Below, in pieces: positions 33,940-41,724 of a stretch of DNA of 64,000 nucleotides; the first letter of the stretch is position 1; every line of letters begins with the position of its first letter. This DNA comes from Croceicoccus ponticola. GTDB taxonomy: Bacteria; Pseudomonadota; Alphaproteobacteria; Sphingomonadales; Sphingomonadaceae. Both the position numbers and the translations under genes were made by a program. The DNA lies in NCBI RefSeq assembly GCF_004004515.1, contig NZ_RXOL01000004.1:272790-336789 (forward strand), read 5' to 3'. The notes beneath the pieces were generated by a model. That model searched no databases, had not been told where the DNA came from, and worked only from the letters and a program-made list of their open reading frames with translations.

Positions 33940-34926
33940 TCAATAATCGATGTAGACGTCGACAAGGACGTCTTCTGCCTTGGGACGCTCTGCCGCGCGT
34001 GCTGCGACGACCGCCTTCTCGATGGCCTGCGCAACTTCCGCATCGACCTGATCGAGATCCGCGCCGTCGAGCAGCTTGGCCTCGGTCGCGCTTTCGCGGA
34101 ACTTCTTGATGCAGTCGCGCTCTTCGCGGATACGGTCGAGCTCACCCTTGGCGCGATAACGCTGCGGGTCACCTTCGAAATGGCCATAGAACCGTTCCGT
34201 GTCGAATTCGACGGCGGCCGGGCCGTTGCCGGCGCGGACATATTCCAGCACTTCGCTCATGGTGTCGTGAACGGCGCTGAAATCGGTGCCGTCGGCGCGC
34301 CATACCCGCATGCCGAACGCTTCGGCCCGGCTGGCGATGTCGCGCTGCGTGCCCACCGCGTATTCGAAGCCGGTGTGTTCGGAATAATGATTGTTCTCGA
34401 ACACGAAGATGGCCGGGGCCTTGGTGACCACCGCCATGTTCATCGCTTCGAACGTGGTGCCCTGGTTGCAAGCGCCGTCGCCCGAAAACGCGATCGCGAC
34501 CTTGAGCTTGCCGTTGGCGTCCGGACCGTCGATCTTCGCGGCCATGGCCGCGCCGACCGCGATCGGCGCACCCGCGCCAACGATGCCGTTGGCGCCCAGC
34601 ATGCCCTTGTCGACGTCAGCGATATGCATCGATCCGCCCTTGCCCTTGCACAGCCCTTCGCGGCTGCCCCAGATTTCCTTCATCATCCCTTCGACATCAC
34701 AGCCCTTGGCAAGGCAGTGGCCGTGGCCGCGGTGGGTCGAAACGATCTTGTCGTCGTCGCTCAGGTGTTCGCAAACGCCGACCGCGACCGCTTCCTGGCC
34801 GCAGTAAAGGTGGGTGAATCCGGCGATCTCGCCAGTCTGGATTTCGTCGTGCAGCAGTTCCTCGAACGCGCGGATGGTTTTCATCCGGCGGTAGGCCTGC
34901 AGCAGGTCTTCACGGCTGAGCTGCAT
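33940..34926 (-). CDS. 2-oxoacid dehydrogenase E1 alpha subunit
   Basis: 328-residue thiamine-diphosphate-binding E1 alpha. The cofactor motif starts with GDG at 149-151 and ends with Asn-Asn at 178-179 (about 30 residues apart, as expected). The regulatory/phosphorylation-loop-like region RGHGHCLAKG near 66-75 and GKGGSMHIAD near 95-104 are typical. Length matches acetoin dehydrogenase alpha and bacterial pyruvate E1 alpha. ATG 34926 opens MQLSREDLLQAYRRM. It lies 24 bases behind an acyl-CoA dehydrogenase gene and 17 bases before E1 beta, so the decarboxylase is co-expressed with beta-oxidation enzymes. Confidence 0.92.
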   Translation of the reverse strand: MQLSREDLLQAYRRMKTIRAFEELLHDEIQTGEIAGFTHLYCGQEAVAVGVCEHLSDDDKIVSTHRGHGHCLAKGCDVEGMMKEIWGSREGLCKGKGGSMHIADVDKGMLGANGIVGAGAPIAVGAAMAAKIDGPDANGKLKVAIAFSGDGACNQGTTFEAMNMAVVTKAPAIFVFENNHYSEHTGFEYAVGTQRDIASRAEAFGMRVWRADGTDFSAVHDTMSEVLEYVRAGNGPAAVEFDTERFYGHFEGDPQRYRAKGELDRIREERDCIKKFRESATEAKLLDGADLDQVDAEVAQAIEKAVVAARAAERPKAEDVLVDVYIDY

Positions 34927-34950
34927 TTGTCTCTCCCGAGTGTTTGATTA

Positions 34951-36159
34951 TTAGAGGCCTAGCACGGTCTTGGCGATGATCGTACGTTGGACTTCATTAG
35001 TCCCGCCAAAGATCGTCCATGCTCGGCTGTTTAGATAACGCGCTGCGGCGACTTGTGCTTTTTCGCAGCGGAACGGAGCTGGCGCGTTGTCGCCGTAAAG
35101 CGGACGCGCGGTGGGCAACTGAAGCCCGGCCGGGCCGAACAGGTCGACCGCCAGAAGATCGACTTCCTGCCGAAGATTCGAGGCGAGCAGCTTGGTCAGC
35201 GAAGTCTGTGGGCCCGGCTTCTGACCCTTGGCGATGCGCGAAAGGATCTTCAGTTCGATAATTTCCAGCGAAGTGACGCCCAGCCGCAGTTTCGCCACGC
35301 GGCGGCGCCAGTCGATGTCATCGGCGAGCATGCCGCCACGGCCATCGGAAACGCCCTTTGCCGTGCGTTCGATATCGTCGAGGTCGTAGATCAGCTTGGG
35401 CGCATGGCACGATCCGCCGCGTTCGTTTTCCAGCAGGAACTTGGCGATGGTCCAACCCTGACCTTCTTCGCCGACCAGGTCTTCTGCGGGCACGATCACG
35501 TCTTCCATGAACACCTGGTTCACTTCATGATCGCCCGCCATCGTCAGGATCGGGCGCACCGTAATGCCGGGCTGGTCCATGTCGACGAGCAGGAAGCTGA
35601 TGCCGGCCTGCTTCTTGACCGTCCCGTCGGTGCGAGCCAGCACGAACATCTTGTTCGCCCAGTGCGCATGGGTGGTCCAGATCTTCGACCCGTTCAGGAC
35701 GTAGTGGTCGCCCTTTTTAACCGCAGTCGTCTTCAACGAGGCAAGGTCGGACCCGGCGTTCGGCTCCGAAAAGCCCTGGCACCAGTAATCCTCACCCGAC
35801 AGGATGCGCGGCAGATATTTCTCTCTTTGCGCTTCGGTGCCGAACGAAAAGACCACCGGCGCAACAAGCTTGAGGCCAAGCACGGTAAGGTTCGGCGCTC
35901 CCGCCAGCGCGCATTCCTTTTCGAAGATATAGCGTTGCACCGGGCTCCACCCCGTGCCGCCGACTTCGGTCGGCCATTGATAGCCGAGCCAACCCTGTTC
36001 GTTCAGGATGCCGTTCCACACCTGCCCAATGTCCGGTTCGACGAACACAGTGGGCGAGCTTGACGCGCCGTCGCGAATATTCTCCGGTAGCTTTGCCGCC
36101 AGAAATGCGCGCACTTCATCGCGGAAGGCTGCTTCCTCGGGCGTCAGTTCGATGTCCAT
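34951..36159 (-). CDS. acyl-CoA dehydrogenase
   Basis: 402-residue FAD-dependent acyl-CoA dehydrogenase forming a 2,3-double bond. Visible features are the FAD/substrate motif CQGFSEPNAGSDLAS near 128-142, GSKIWTTHAHWANKMFVLART near 159-179, and the C-terminal IFGGTNEVQRTIIAKTVLGL. The Glu of the MCAD-type 'YEGT' motif is Gly here (FGGT); the base may instead be the Glu in NERGG near 245, as in other branches. GGAG lies 7 bases before ATG 36159. It sits between the thiolase-DUF35 pair and E1 alpha. With the separate gene at 40382 it may form a two-gene heteromer of the kind known in steroid side-chain oxidation. Confidence 0.9.
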   Translation of the reverse strand: MDIELTPEEAAFRDEVRAFLAAKLPENIRDGASSSPTVFVEPDIGQVWNGILNEQGWLGYQWPTEVGGTGWSPVQRYIFEKECALAGAPNLTVLGLKLVAPVVFSFGTEAQREKYLPRILSGEDYWCQGFSEPNAGSDLASLKTTAVKKGDHYVLNGSKIWTTHAHWANKMFVLARTDGTVKKQAGISFLLVDMDQPGITVRPILTMAGDHEVNQVFMEDVIVPAEDLVGEEGQGWTIAKFLLENERGGSCHAPKLIYDLDDIERTAKGVSDGRGGMLADDIDWRRRVAKLRLGVTSLEIIELKILSRIAKGQKPGPQTSLTKLLASNLRQEVDLLAVDLFGPAGLQLPTARPLYGDNAPAPFRCEKAQVAAARYLNSRAWTIFGGTNEVQRTIIAKTVLGL

Positions 36160-36160
36160 C

Positions 36161-37306
36161 TCAACGCTCCAGGATCGTGACGGCCGAAACGCCCGGCGCG
36201 CCATAGACGTGGCTGTACGCGGTCTTCGGCTGGCCGGGCACCTGACGCGCCCCGCCGTCGCCGCGCAGCTGCACGACGTTTTCGTAAACCTGCCGCAAGC
36301 CCGATGCGCCGATCGGTTCGCCACATGCAAGGCAGCCGCCGTCGGTATTGACCGGCAGCTTGCCGCCGATTTCCGTCAACCCTTCGATCAGCCACTTTTC
36401 CTGTTCGCCATCGGCGCAGAACCCGTTTTCGGCCATGTGCATCAGTTCGGCGCCGGCCTCAGTATCCTGAAGCTGGGCGACATCGATGTCTTCGGGCGAA
36501 ATCCCGGCGATGCGGAATGCGTCGCGGCTGGCGATGTTGGTCGCGCTGCCGCCTCGTTCGATATCGACGCAGGGCGCAAACACTTCGAAACTGCCGGGCG
36601 GGCGGGTGCGCATCGTCGCCGCCTTCAGCCGGATCGGCACCTTGCCCAGTTCGCGGGCCTTTTTCTCGCTGCCAAGGATCAGCGCTACGCCCCCCTCGGC
36701 GGGCGAACAGAACATGTATTTGGAATAAGGATCGGACACCATCGGCGCATTCATGATCTCGTCCAGCGGAACCGGCTGACGACGCCATGCGTGGGGCGCC
36801 TTTTCACCGTTGCGGAACGCCTTTTCGGCGACTCGGCCCAGCGCTTCGCGGCTGATGCCGTGAAGGTGCATGTAGCGCATGATCTTGTTCGCGAAGAACT
36901 GCGTCGTGACCATGTAACCCGCGTCGCCATACCATTCGGGCAGATTGTATTCCGATGGTTTGGCATCGAACGCACCGCGAGGATGCTTGTCGAACCCGAC
37001 GGCAAGGCCGATGTCGCATTCGCCCGACTTGATCGCCATCTGCGCCGAAAACAGCGCCGATCCGCCTGCGGCGCAACCATTGCGCACGTTGATGAACTGC
37101 GCGCCCGTCAGGCCCAGTTGGTCGACCATCGTGTCCGGATTGCCCGCCGCGTCGGACGCGCCATAGGCGAACTGCACGTCCGGCCATTCCAGCCCCGCGT
37201 CGGCCAGCGCCTGGCGCACGGCGTAGACGCCCTGATCGACGCCGCTCATTCCTTCGGTCCGGCCGAATGGGTGGATGCCGATGCCGATGATGCAAACGTC
37301 GCTCAT
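36161..37306 (-). CDS. thiolase-fold lipid-transfer protein (SCP2-thiolase/Ltp2-like)
   Basis: 381-residue thiolase superfamily protein. The nucleophile region NVRNGCAAGGSALF has Cys78. The second motif, normally GHPxGxSG, reads GEPIGASG with Glu330 in place of His, and the third Cys motif is replaced by SHVYGAPGVSA with His366. This pattern fits the lipid-transfer/SCP2 group, in which members with a DUF35 partner carry out retro-aldol or thiolytic side-chain cleavage. The ATG overlaps the stop of the DUF35 gene (ATGA). It probably cleaves the CoA intermediate produced by the acyl-CoA dehydrogenase next to it. Confidence 0.88.
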   Translation of the reverse strand: MSDVCIIGIGIHPFGRTEGMSGVDQGVYAVRQALADAGLEWPDVQFAYGASDAAGNPDTMVDQLGLTGAQFINVRNGCAAGGSALFSAQMAIKSGECDIGLAVGFDKHPRGAFDAKPSEYNLPEWYGDAGYMVTTQFFANKIMRYMHLHGISREALGRVAEKAFRNGEKAPHAWRRQPVPLDEIMNAPMVSDPYSKYMFCSPAEGGVALILGSEKKARELGKVPIRLKAATMRTRPPGSFEVFAPCVDIERGGSATNIASRDAFRIAGISPEDIDVAQLQDTEAGAELMHMAENGFCADGEQEKWLIEGLTEIGGKLPVNTDGGCLACGEPIGASGLRQVYENVVQLRGDGGARQVPGQPKTAYSHVYGAPGVSAVTILER

Positions 37307-37698
37307 GCTGCTGCTCCCGCAGGTTTGAACGCCGGGATCAGCACGCTTTCCGCGGCATCGGGATCGAGCGGGATGGGCGCGAATTCCAGCGGCATGCCGA
37401 TTTCGATGGCGTCGAAATCGACATCGGTCAGCCGCGCCTCGACAATAGTTTCACCAGGAAGCTCGACATAGGCGACCGGAAACGGCGTGAATGCCTCGGG
37501 CCCCTTGTAAGGCGGGCTTTTCGGACGAAAGCGCTGAATGGTATAGCTCCACAATGTGCCGGTGCGCGACAACGGTACCGGTTCGAACCGGTCGTTCGCG
37601 GGACAGGGAAATACGATGCGGCCCGTTTCCCGGTTCCGTCCGCCGATCAGGCGCGGTGCCGCTTCGTCGGTGAACAGCCCTTCGGCGATGGCTTTCAT
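37303..37698 (-). CDS. DUF35/OB-fold protein, partner of the thiolase-like protein
   Basis: 131-residue DUF35 protein: an N-terminal rubredoxin-like segment (PRLIGGRNRETGRIVFPCPAN, about 15-35) and a C-terminal OB fold (LWSYTIQRFRPKSPPYKGP...FPVAYVELPGE...). The usual two CxxC zinc pairs are reduced to a single Cys at position 32, so the zinc ribbon is degenerate. GAGAGGA precedes ATG 37698; the open frame extends upstream but lacks a site. It is the first gene of the seven-gene minus operon. DUF35 proteins bind and position acyl-CoA for thiolase/aldolase partners (as with Ltp2 and ChsH2 in actinobacteria), a likely role here. Confidence 0.88.
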   Translation of the reverse strand: MKAIAEGLFTDEAAPRLIGGRNRETGRIVFPCPANDRFEPVPLSRTGTLWSYTIQRFRPKSPPYKGPEAFTPFPVAYVELPGETIVEARLTDVDFDAIEIGMPLEFAPIPLDPDAAESVLIPAFKPAGAAA

Positions 37699-37782
37699 CT
37701 CTATCCTCTCGGCGCCCGAAGTGTCCGGGCATTGAATCACATTTGGTACGAACCCGTTAAAGCGCAATCGCGGCCAAAGTGC

Positions 37783-37807
37783 AGGCTCCCTAAAACGCTA
37801 GGAGCCT
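37783..37807. promoter_or_regulatory. AGGCTCC-N11-GGAGCCT inverted repeat upstream of GMC oxidoreductase
   Basis: AGGCTCC (37783-37789) and GGAGCCT (37801-37807) form a perfect 7-bp inverted repeat in the divergent DUF35/GMC promoter region, 44 bases before the GMC ATG. The spacer completes CTCCCTAAAACGCTAGG, which resembles the CCCTT-n-CTAGG boxes at 8408 and 17710. Confidence 0.4.
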
Positions 37808-37851
37808 CGTTTGCGCCCGCATGCAACCTGATCGGCAAGGAGAGATGCGCC

Positions 37852-39471
37852 ATGACAGCATGCTGGGATTACATCGTCGTCGGGGCTGGATCGTCGGGCT
37901 GCGTCCTTGCCGAAAGATTGAGCGTTAACAAGAACAAGCGCGTCCTCGTGCTCGAAGCGGGCGGCGAAAACGGGTTCTGGAACCGCATGCCCAAGGGTGT
38001 CGCCAAGCTGGTGACCGACCCCGACAAGATCTGGCTGTATAAAGTGACGCAACCGCGCGAAAAAGGTGGCGAGGCATCCGAATTCTGGCTGCGCGGCAAG
38101 GGACTGGGCGGTTCGTCGTCGGTCAACGGCATGATCTGGAGCCGGGGGGAAAAGGCCGATTACGACGCGTGGGAGCGCGATCACGGCGCAATCGGCTGGA
38201 ACGGCGAGAGCATGACCGACGCATTTCGCGAGCTTGAGGATCATCCGGACGGCCCGACCGACATGCTGGGCAGCGGCGGGCCAGTCCATGTCGATCCCGC
38301 GATCTACAGCTATCCGCTGGCCGAAACCATGATCGAGGCGGGCGAGACGCTCGGGATGAAAAGGGTGCGCGAACTGAACGCGCAGCCCGGCCCGCGCGTC
38401 GGCCTTTATAGTCACAATATCGCCAAGGGCCGGCGGCAGAGCGCTTCGGTCACGTTCCTCGAACCGGCTCGCAAGCGCGCCAATGTGACGGTCCTCACCG
38501 GGGCGCAGGCGACCCGCATCGTGTTCGAAGGCACGCGCGCCATCGCGGTAGAGGCGCGGGTGAACGGCGAAATCCGCCGTTTCGACTGCACTGGCGAAGT
38601 CGTCGTCGCCACTGGCGCGATCGAAAGCCCGCTCTTGCTGCAACGATCGGGAATCGGTCCTGCGGACGTGCTGCGCGGTGCGGGCGTCGCGGTCGTGGCC
38701 GAGAGCCCTGATGTCGGCCGCAAGCTGATCGAACACCTGTCGCTTTCGATCCCCTATCGGCTGACTGGCGGCAAGGGCACGCATCGCAGCTTCTTCGGTC
38801 TCGGCCTCGTCAAGGTCATGGCGCAGTACTTGTTGTCGGGCACCGGCATCATGGCGACCGGCCCGTTCGAGGTCGGCGCGTTCTGCAACGTGTACAACCC
38901 CGACGGGCGCACCGACACGCAGATGTACCTTGGCGCCTATACATTCGAGATCGGCGACGACAACAACCCCGCGCCGCTGGACCGGATCGACCGCAAGCCC
39001 GGCATCACCATCTATGGCCAGCTGCTCCGGCTGACGAGCGAGGGCGTGCTGGCCATCACCGGCCCCGGACTTGACGATGCACCGCGGATCGAACCCAATT
39101 TCCTGACCACCGAACATGACCGGCAAAGCGCCATCGCGCTGGTGCGCAAGATGCGCGATTTCGCCGATGCCGAACCGCTTGGGCCATTACTGGGCGAAGA
39201 AGTCATGCCCGGACGGCAGGTGTCGAGCGACGAGGATATCCTCGCCTTCTTCCGCCGCTATTCCACATGCGGCCTGCACGGCATCGGGTCGTGCCGGATG
39301 GGCGGCGACGCCGCATCGGTCGTCGATCCGCGACTAAAAGTGCGCGGCGTGGACAATGTGCGCGTGGTCGACTGTTCTGTCGTGCCCGGCCACATCACCG
39401 GGAACACCAATGCCCCGGCCATGGCGCTGGGGCTGCGCGCGGCGGCGATGATGATCGAGGACGCCCGCTGA
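37852..39471 (+). CDS. GMC-family FAD-dependent alcohol oxidoreductase
   Basis: 539-residue glucose-methanol-choline oxidoreductase. The FAD motif VVGAGSSGCVLAERLS lies at 9-24, with VLVLEAGG near 31-38 and the family signature LGGSSSVNGMIW near 85-96. The active site contains His476 (LHGIGSCRMG) and His514 (PGHITGNTNAPAM). It oxidises a primary or secondary alcohol to an aldehyde or ketone, passing electrons to oxygen or a membrane acceptor. ATG 37852 follows AGGAGAG. It is divergent from the thiolase operon and convergent with a LuxR gene. A hydroxylated side chain or a polyethylene-glycol-like alcohol are plausible substrates; neither is shown. Confidence 0.9.
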   Translation: MTACWDYIVVGAGSSGCVLAERLSVNKNKRVLVLEAGGENGFWNRMPKGVAKLVTDPDKIWLYKVTQPREKGGEASEFWLRGKGLGGSSSVNGMIWSRGEKADYDAWERDHGAIGWNGESMTDAFRELEDHPDGPTDMLGSGGPVHVDPAIYSYPLAETMIEAGETLGMKRVRELNAQPGPRVGLYSHNIAKGRRQSASVTFLEPARKRANVTVLTGAQATRIVFEGTRAIAVEARVNGEIRRFDCTGEVVVATGAIESPLLLQRSGIGPADVLRGAGVAVVAESPDVGRKLIEHLSLSIPYRLTGGKGTHRSFFGLGLVKVMAQYLLSGTGIMATGPFEVGAFCNVYNPDGRTDTQMYLGAYTFEIGDDNNPAPLDRIDRKPGITIYGQLLRLTSEGVLAITGPGLDDAPRIEPNFLTTEHDRQSAIALVRKMRDFADAEPLGPLLGEEVMPGRQVSSDEDILAFFRRYSTCGLHGIGSCRMGGDAASVVDPRLKVRGVDNVRVVDCSVVPGHITGNTNAPAMALGLRAAAMMIEDAR

Positions 39472-39483
39472 CGCCCGAACGCC

Positions 39484-40254
39484 TTAGTGCAGCGAAATGT
39501 AGCCCAGCTGCGCCGCCTTGAAGACGGTCTGGCTGCGGTTCACGGCGTTCAGCTTGGTCGACGCGTTGTGGATGTGGAACCGGACGGTCGCCCGGCTGCG
39601 CGACATGATCATGCTGATTTCAAGATCGGTTTTGCCGATCGCGGCCCAGCGCAGGCATTCCACCTCGCGCTTCGATAGCCGCGAGCCGGGCGGCAGCGCC
39701 TGAATCGAGCCCATCACGCGGGTATAGCTTTCGAGAAAAGCGCGCGAATAGATCCCGAACAGATCGCCCAACCTTTCGAATTCGGCGGAGAGGTCGGTGC
39801 GCTTGGTGTCGAGCAGATTGAAGCTGACAGCGCCGATCTTGCCGAACGCCATGTGCACGGGAACGACGATGGCGGCTCGGGTGCGGGCGCGTCCTTCGAA
39901 GTTCGAAATGTCGATCGCGTCGAGGTATGCGTTGGGCGAGCGCAAGTGAAACCCTTCGGCGTTGACCCAGAATGGCTCCGTCTCGAAGCGGCAGGCCGAT
40001 GTGATCGGGGATTCGAGCGCGATTCGCGGGTTGCGCCACCACACGTCTTCGCGATCGGGCCAACCAAAGATGTCCTTTGCCAGAACATTGCCGTCGGCAT
40101 CGACCGGCGTGCGCTTGTCGGCGATATCGTGGGCCGGCGCGGCCAGCATCCCTTCGGCCGCGGCAATATCGGCCAGTACCCGGGCCGCGGGGCGGATGTC
40201 GTCGGGTGTGCGGATGCGGACGTCGTCGAGCTTGTCGATTACGAGCTTGGGCAT
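39484..40254 (-). CDS. LuxR-family transcriptional regulator (solo)
   Basis: 256-residue regulator with an N-terminal domain resembling the autoinducer-binding fold (about 10-180) and a C-terminal LuxR/FixJ helix-turn-helix: LSKREVECLRWAAIGKTDLEISMIMSRSRATVRFHIHN near 192-230. AGGAA precedes ATG 40254. No LuxI synthase lies in the window, so it may be a solo responding to a foreign or non-acyl-homoserine-lactone ligand, perhaps a catabolic intermediate. It is divergent from the acyl-CoA dehydrogenase gene at 40382, its likely target. Assignment of the N-terminal domain is weaker than that of the DNA-binding part. Confidence 0.85.
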   Translation of the reverse strand: MPKLVIDKLDDVRIRTPDDIRPAARVLADIAAAEGMLAAPAHDIADKRTPVDADGNVLAKDIFGWPDREDVWWRNPRIALESPITSACRFETEPFWVNAEGFHLRSPNAYLDAIDISNFEGRARTRAAIVVPVHMAFGKIGAVSFNLLDTKRTDLSAEFERLGDLFGIYSRAFLESYTRVMGSIQALPPGSRLSKREVECLRWAAIGKTDLEISMIMSRSRATVRFHIHNASTKLNAVNRSQTVFKAAQLGYISLH

Positions 40255-40381
40255 GAAATTCCTCTCACCTTCGGAGCCTATAGCCCCGGGCGCGCAAGAA
40301 CAATGGCCGTTCGCCTAACATTTTGCAGAGCCTTGTGCACTGCGTAAACCTGCTAGACCGGAGACGGTATAAGGAGACGTT

Positions 40382-41497
40382 GTGAATTTCGAGCTGAACG
40401 AAGACGAGGAAATGCTGAAGGCTGTGGTCGAACGGTTCGTGTTGGACCGGTACGACGTGGAAAGCCGACGCACGTACCTTGGCGAAGCCGGCGGTTTCAG
40501 CGCCGAGAACTGGGCCCTGCTTGCAGAGCTTGGCGTCATGGCCGTGCCCTTGCCCGAAGATTTCGGTGGGCTGGGCCTCGACGCGACCGCATTGGCTGTT
40601 ACGTTTGAAGCGTTGGGTCGTGGCATCGTCGTCGAACCCGTGCTCGAAAGCGCGGTTCTTCCCGCCCTTATTCTTGCCAATTGCAACAATGCCGATTTGG
40701 CCGAACGGTGGATCGGCGAACTGGCCTCGGGCGAAAAGCGCATCGCGCTCGCTCACGCCGAAGCCAACGCGCGATCCGGGTCGACATGGATCGAAACCCG
40801 TGCGGTCGAACAGGACGGCAGCGTCACGCTCGACGGATCGAAGGCCTATGCCATCGCCGGCGGCAGCGCCGATGCGTTTCTCGTCAGCGCGCGCTTTTCC
40901 GGCAATCCCGGCGATGCCGATGGGTGGAGCCTGTTTCTCGTGCCTGCCGACGCTACCGGCCTGCGCATCGAACAATGGCGGCTTGCCGACGGAACTTGGA
41001 CCGCATCGCTCGACCTGTCGGCCGTAACCGTCGGCGCAGATGCCAGGATCGATTGCAACGCCGATCAGGTCGTGCACATCCGCGCGCTGGCATCGCTTGC
41101 CCGCTCTGCCGAGGCTTTGGGCATTATGGAGGCGATGTTCGCCGAAACGCTCGATTACATTCGCACTCGCGAACAGTTCGGCACCCCGCTCGGCACGTTT
41201 CAGGTCATCCAGCACCGCATGGCCGATCAATATGCCGCGCTCGAACAATCGCGCGCGCTGATCGAACTGGCTACGGTGAACGCGGGCGAGCCCAGCTTTG
41301 CCCGTCACGTCGCCGGGGCGCGTGCCTTCATCGCCGAAACCTCGCTCGCGCTCGGTCACGAAATGATTCAGATGCACGGCGGCATGGGCGTCACCGACGA
41401 ACTGTCGATCGGACAGGGACACAAGCGCTTGCTGGTCCTGTCGCGCTGGCCCGAACCGCCGACCGCCACGCTCGACCGCTTCGCCGCCGCCGATTAG
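40382..41497 (+). CDS. acyl-CoA dehydrogenase-like protein, possible partner subunit
   Basis: 371-residue acyl-CoA dehydrogenase-fold protein, shorter than its partner at 34951. The N-terminal helices (MNFELNEDEEMLKAVVERFV), the weakly kept FAD motif IALAHAEANARS near 122-133 and the C-terminal RTREQFGTPLGTFQVIQHRMADQ near 262-284 are visible. It ends HGGMGVTDELSIGQGHKRLL, lacking the FGGTNEVQR-type tail. This shape is seen in the second subunit of heteromeric acyl-CoA dehydrogenases, which often lacks the catalytic base. GTG 40382 has AGGAG upstream. It is divergent from a LuxR regulator and ends at a strong terminator. Confidence 0.86.
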   Translation: MNFELNEDEEMLKAVVERFVLDRYDVESRRTYLGEAGGFSAENWALLAELGVMAVPLPEDFGGLGLDATALAVTFEALGRGIVVEPVLESAVLPALILANCNNADLAERWIGELASGEKRIALAHAEANARSGSTWIETRAVEQDGSVTLDGSKAYAIAGGSADAFLVSARFSGNPGDADGWSLFLVPADATGLRIEQWRLADGTWTASLDLSAVTVGADARIDCNADQVVHIRALASLARSAEALGIMEAMFAETLDYIRTREQFGTPLGTFQVIQHRMADQYAALEQSRALIELATVNAGEPSFARHVAGARAFIAETSLALGHEMIQMHGGMGVTDELSIGQGHKRLLVLSRWPEPPTATLDRFAAAD

Positions 41498-41532
41498 GCC
41501 GCAGGGCCACCGACACGAATTTCGAGCAGCAT

Positions 41533-41569
41533 GAGAGCGGCAGGAGACGATTCCCTGCCGCTCTCTTTT
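41533..41569 (+). terminator. rho-independent terminator after acyl-CoA dehydrogenase
   Basis: A perfect 12-bp stem GAGAGCGGCAGG (41533-41544) with its complement at 41554-41565 and a 9-base loop is followed by TTTT. It separates this gene from the catalase gene. Confidence 0.88.
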
Positions 41570-41674
41570 GTGCGCCATGCGCCCCGAGCCTCACGATAAG
41601 GGGGTCGACGCCGCGTTTATTTGACCGACGGCACGAAACAAAGGCCCTCCGCGATCATTAAGGATATTCGAACG

Positions 41675-41688
41675 CTGGCGATCGCCAG
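41675..41688. promoter_or_regulatory. palindrome CTGGCGATCGCCAG upstream of catalase
   Basis: A 14-bp perfect palindrome lies 36 bases before the catalase ATG and could be an operator overlapping the promoter. It does not obviously match a standard OxyR site. Confidence 0.35.
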
Positions 41689-41724
41689 AGGCAAACTATC
41701 CTTGCCAGATCAGAGGTATGTCGC

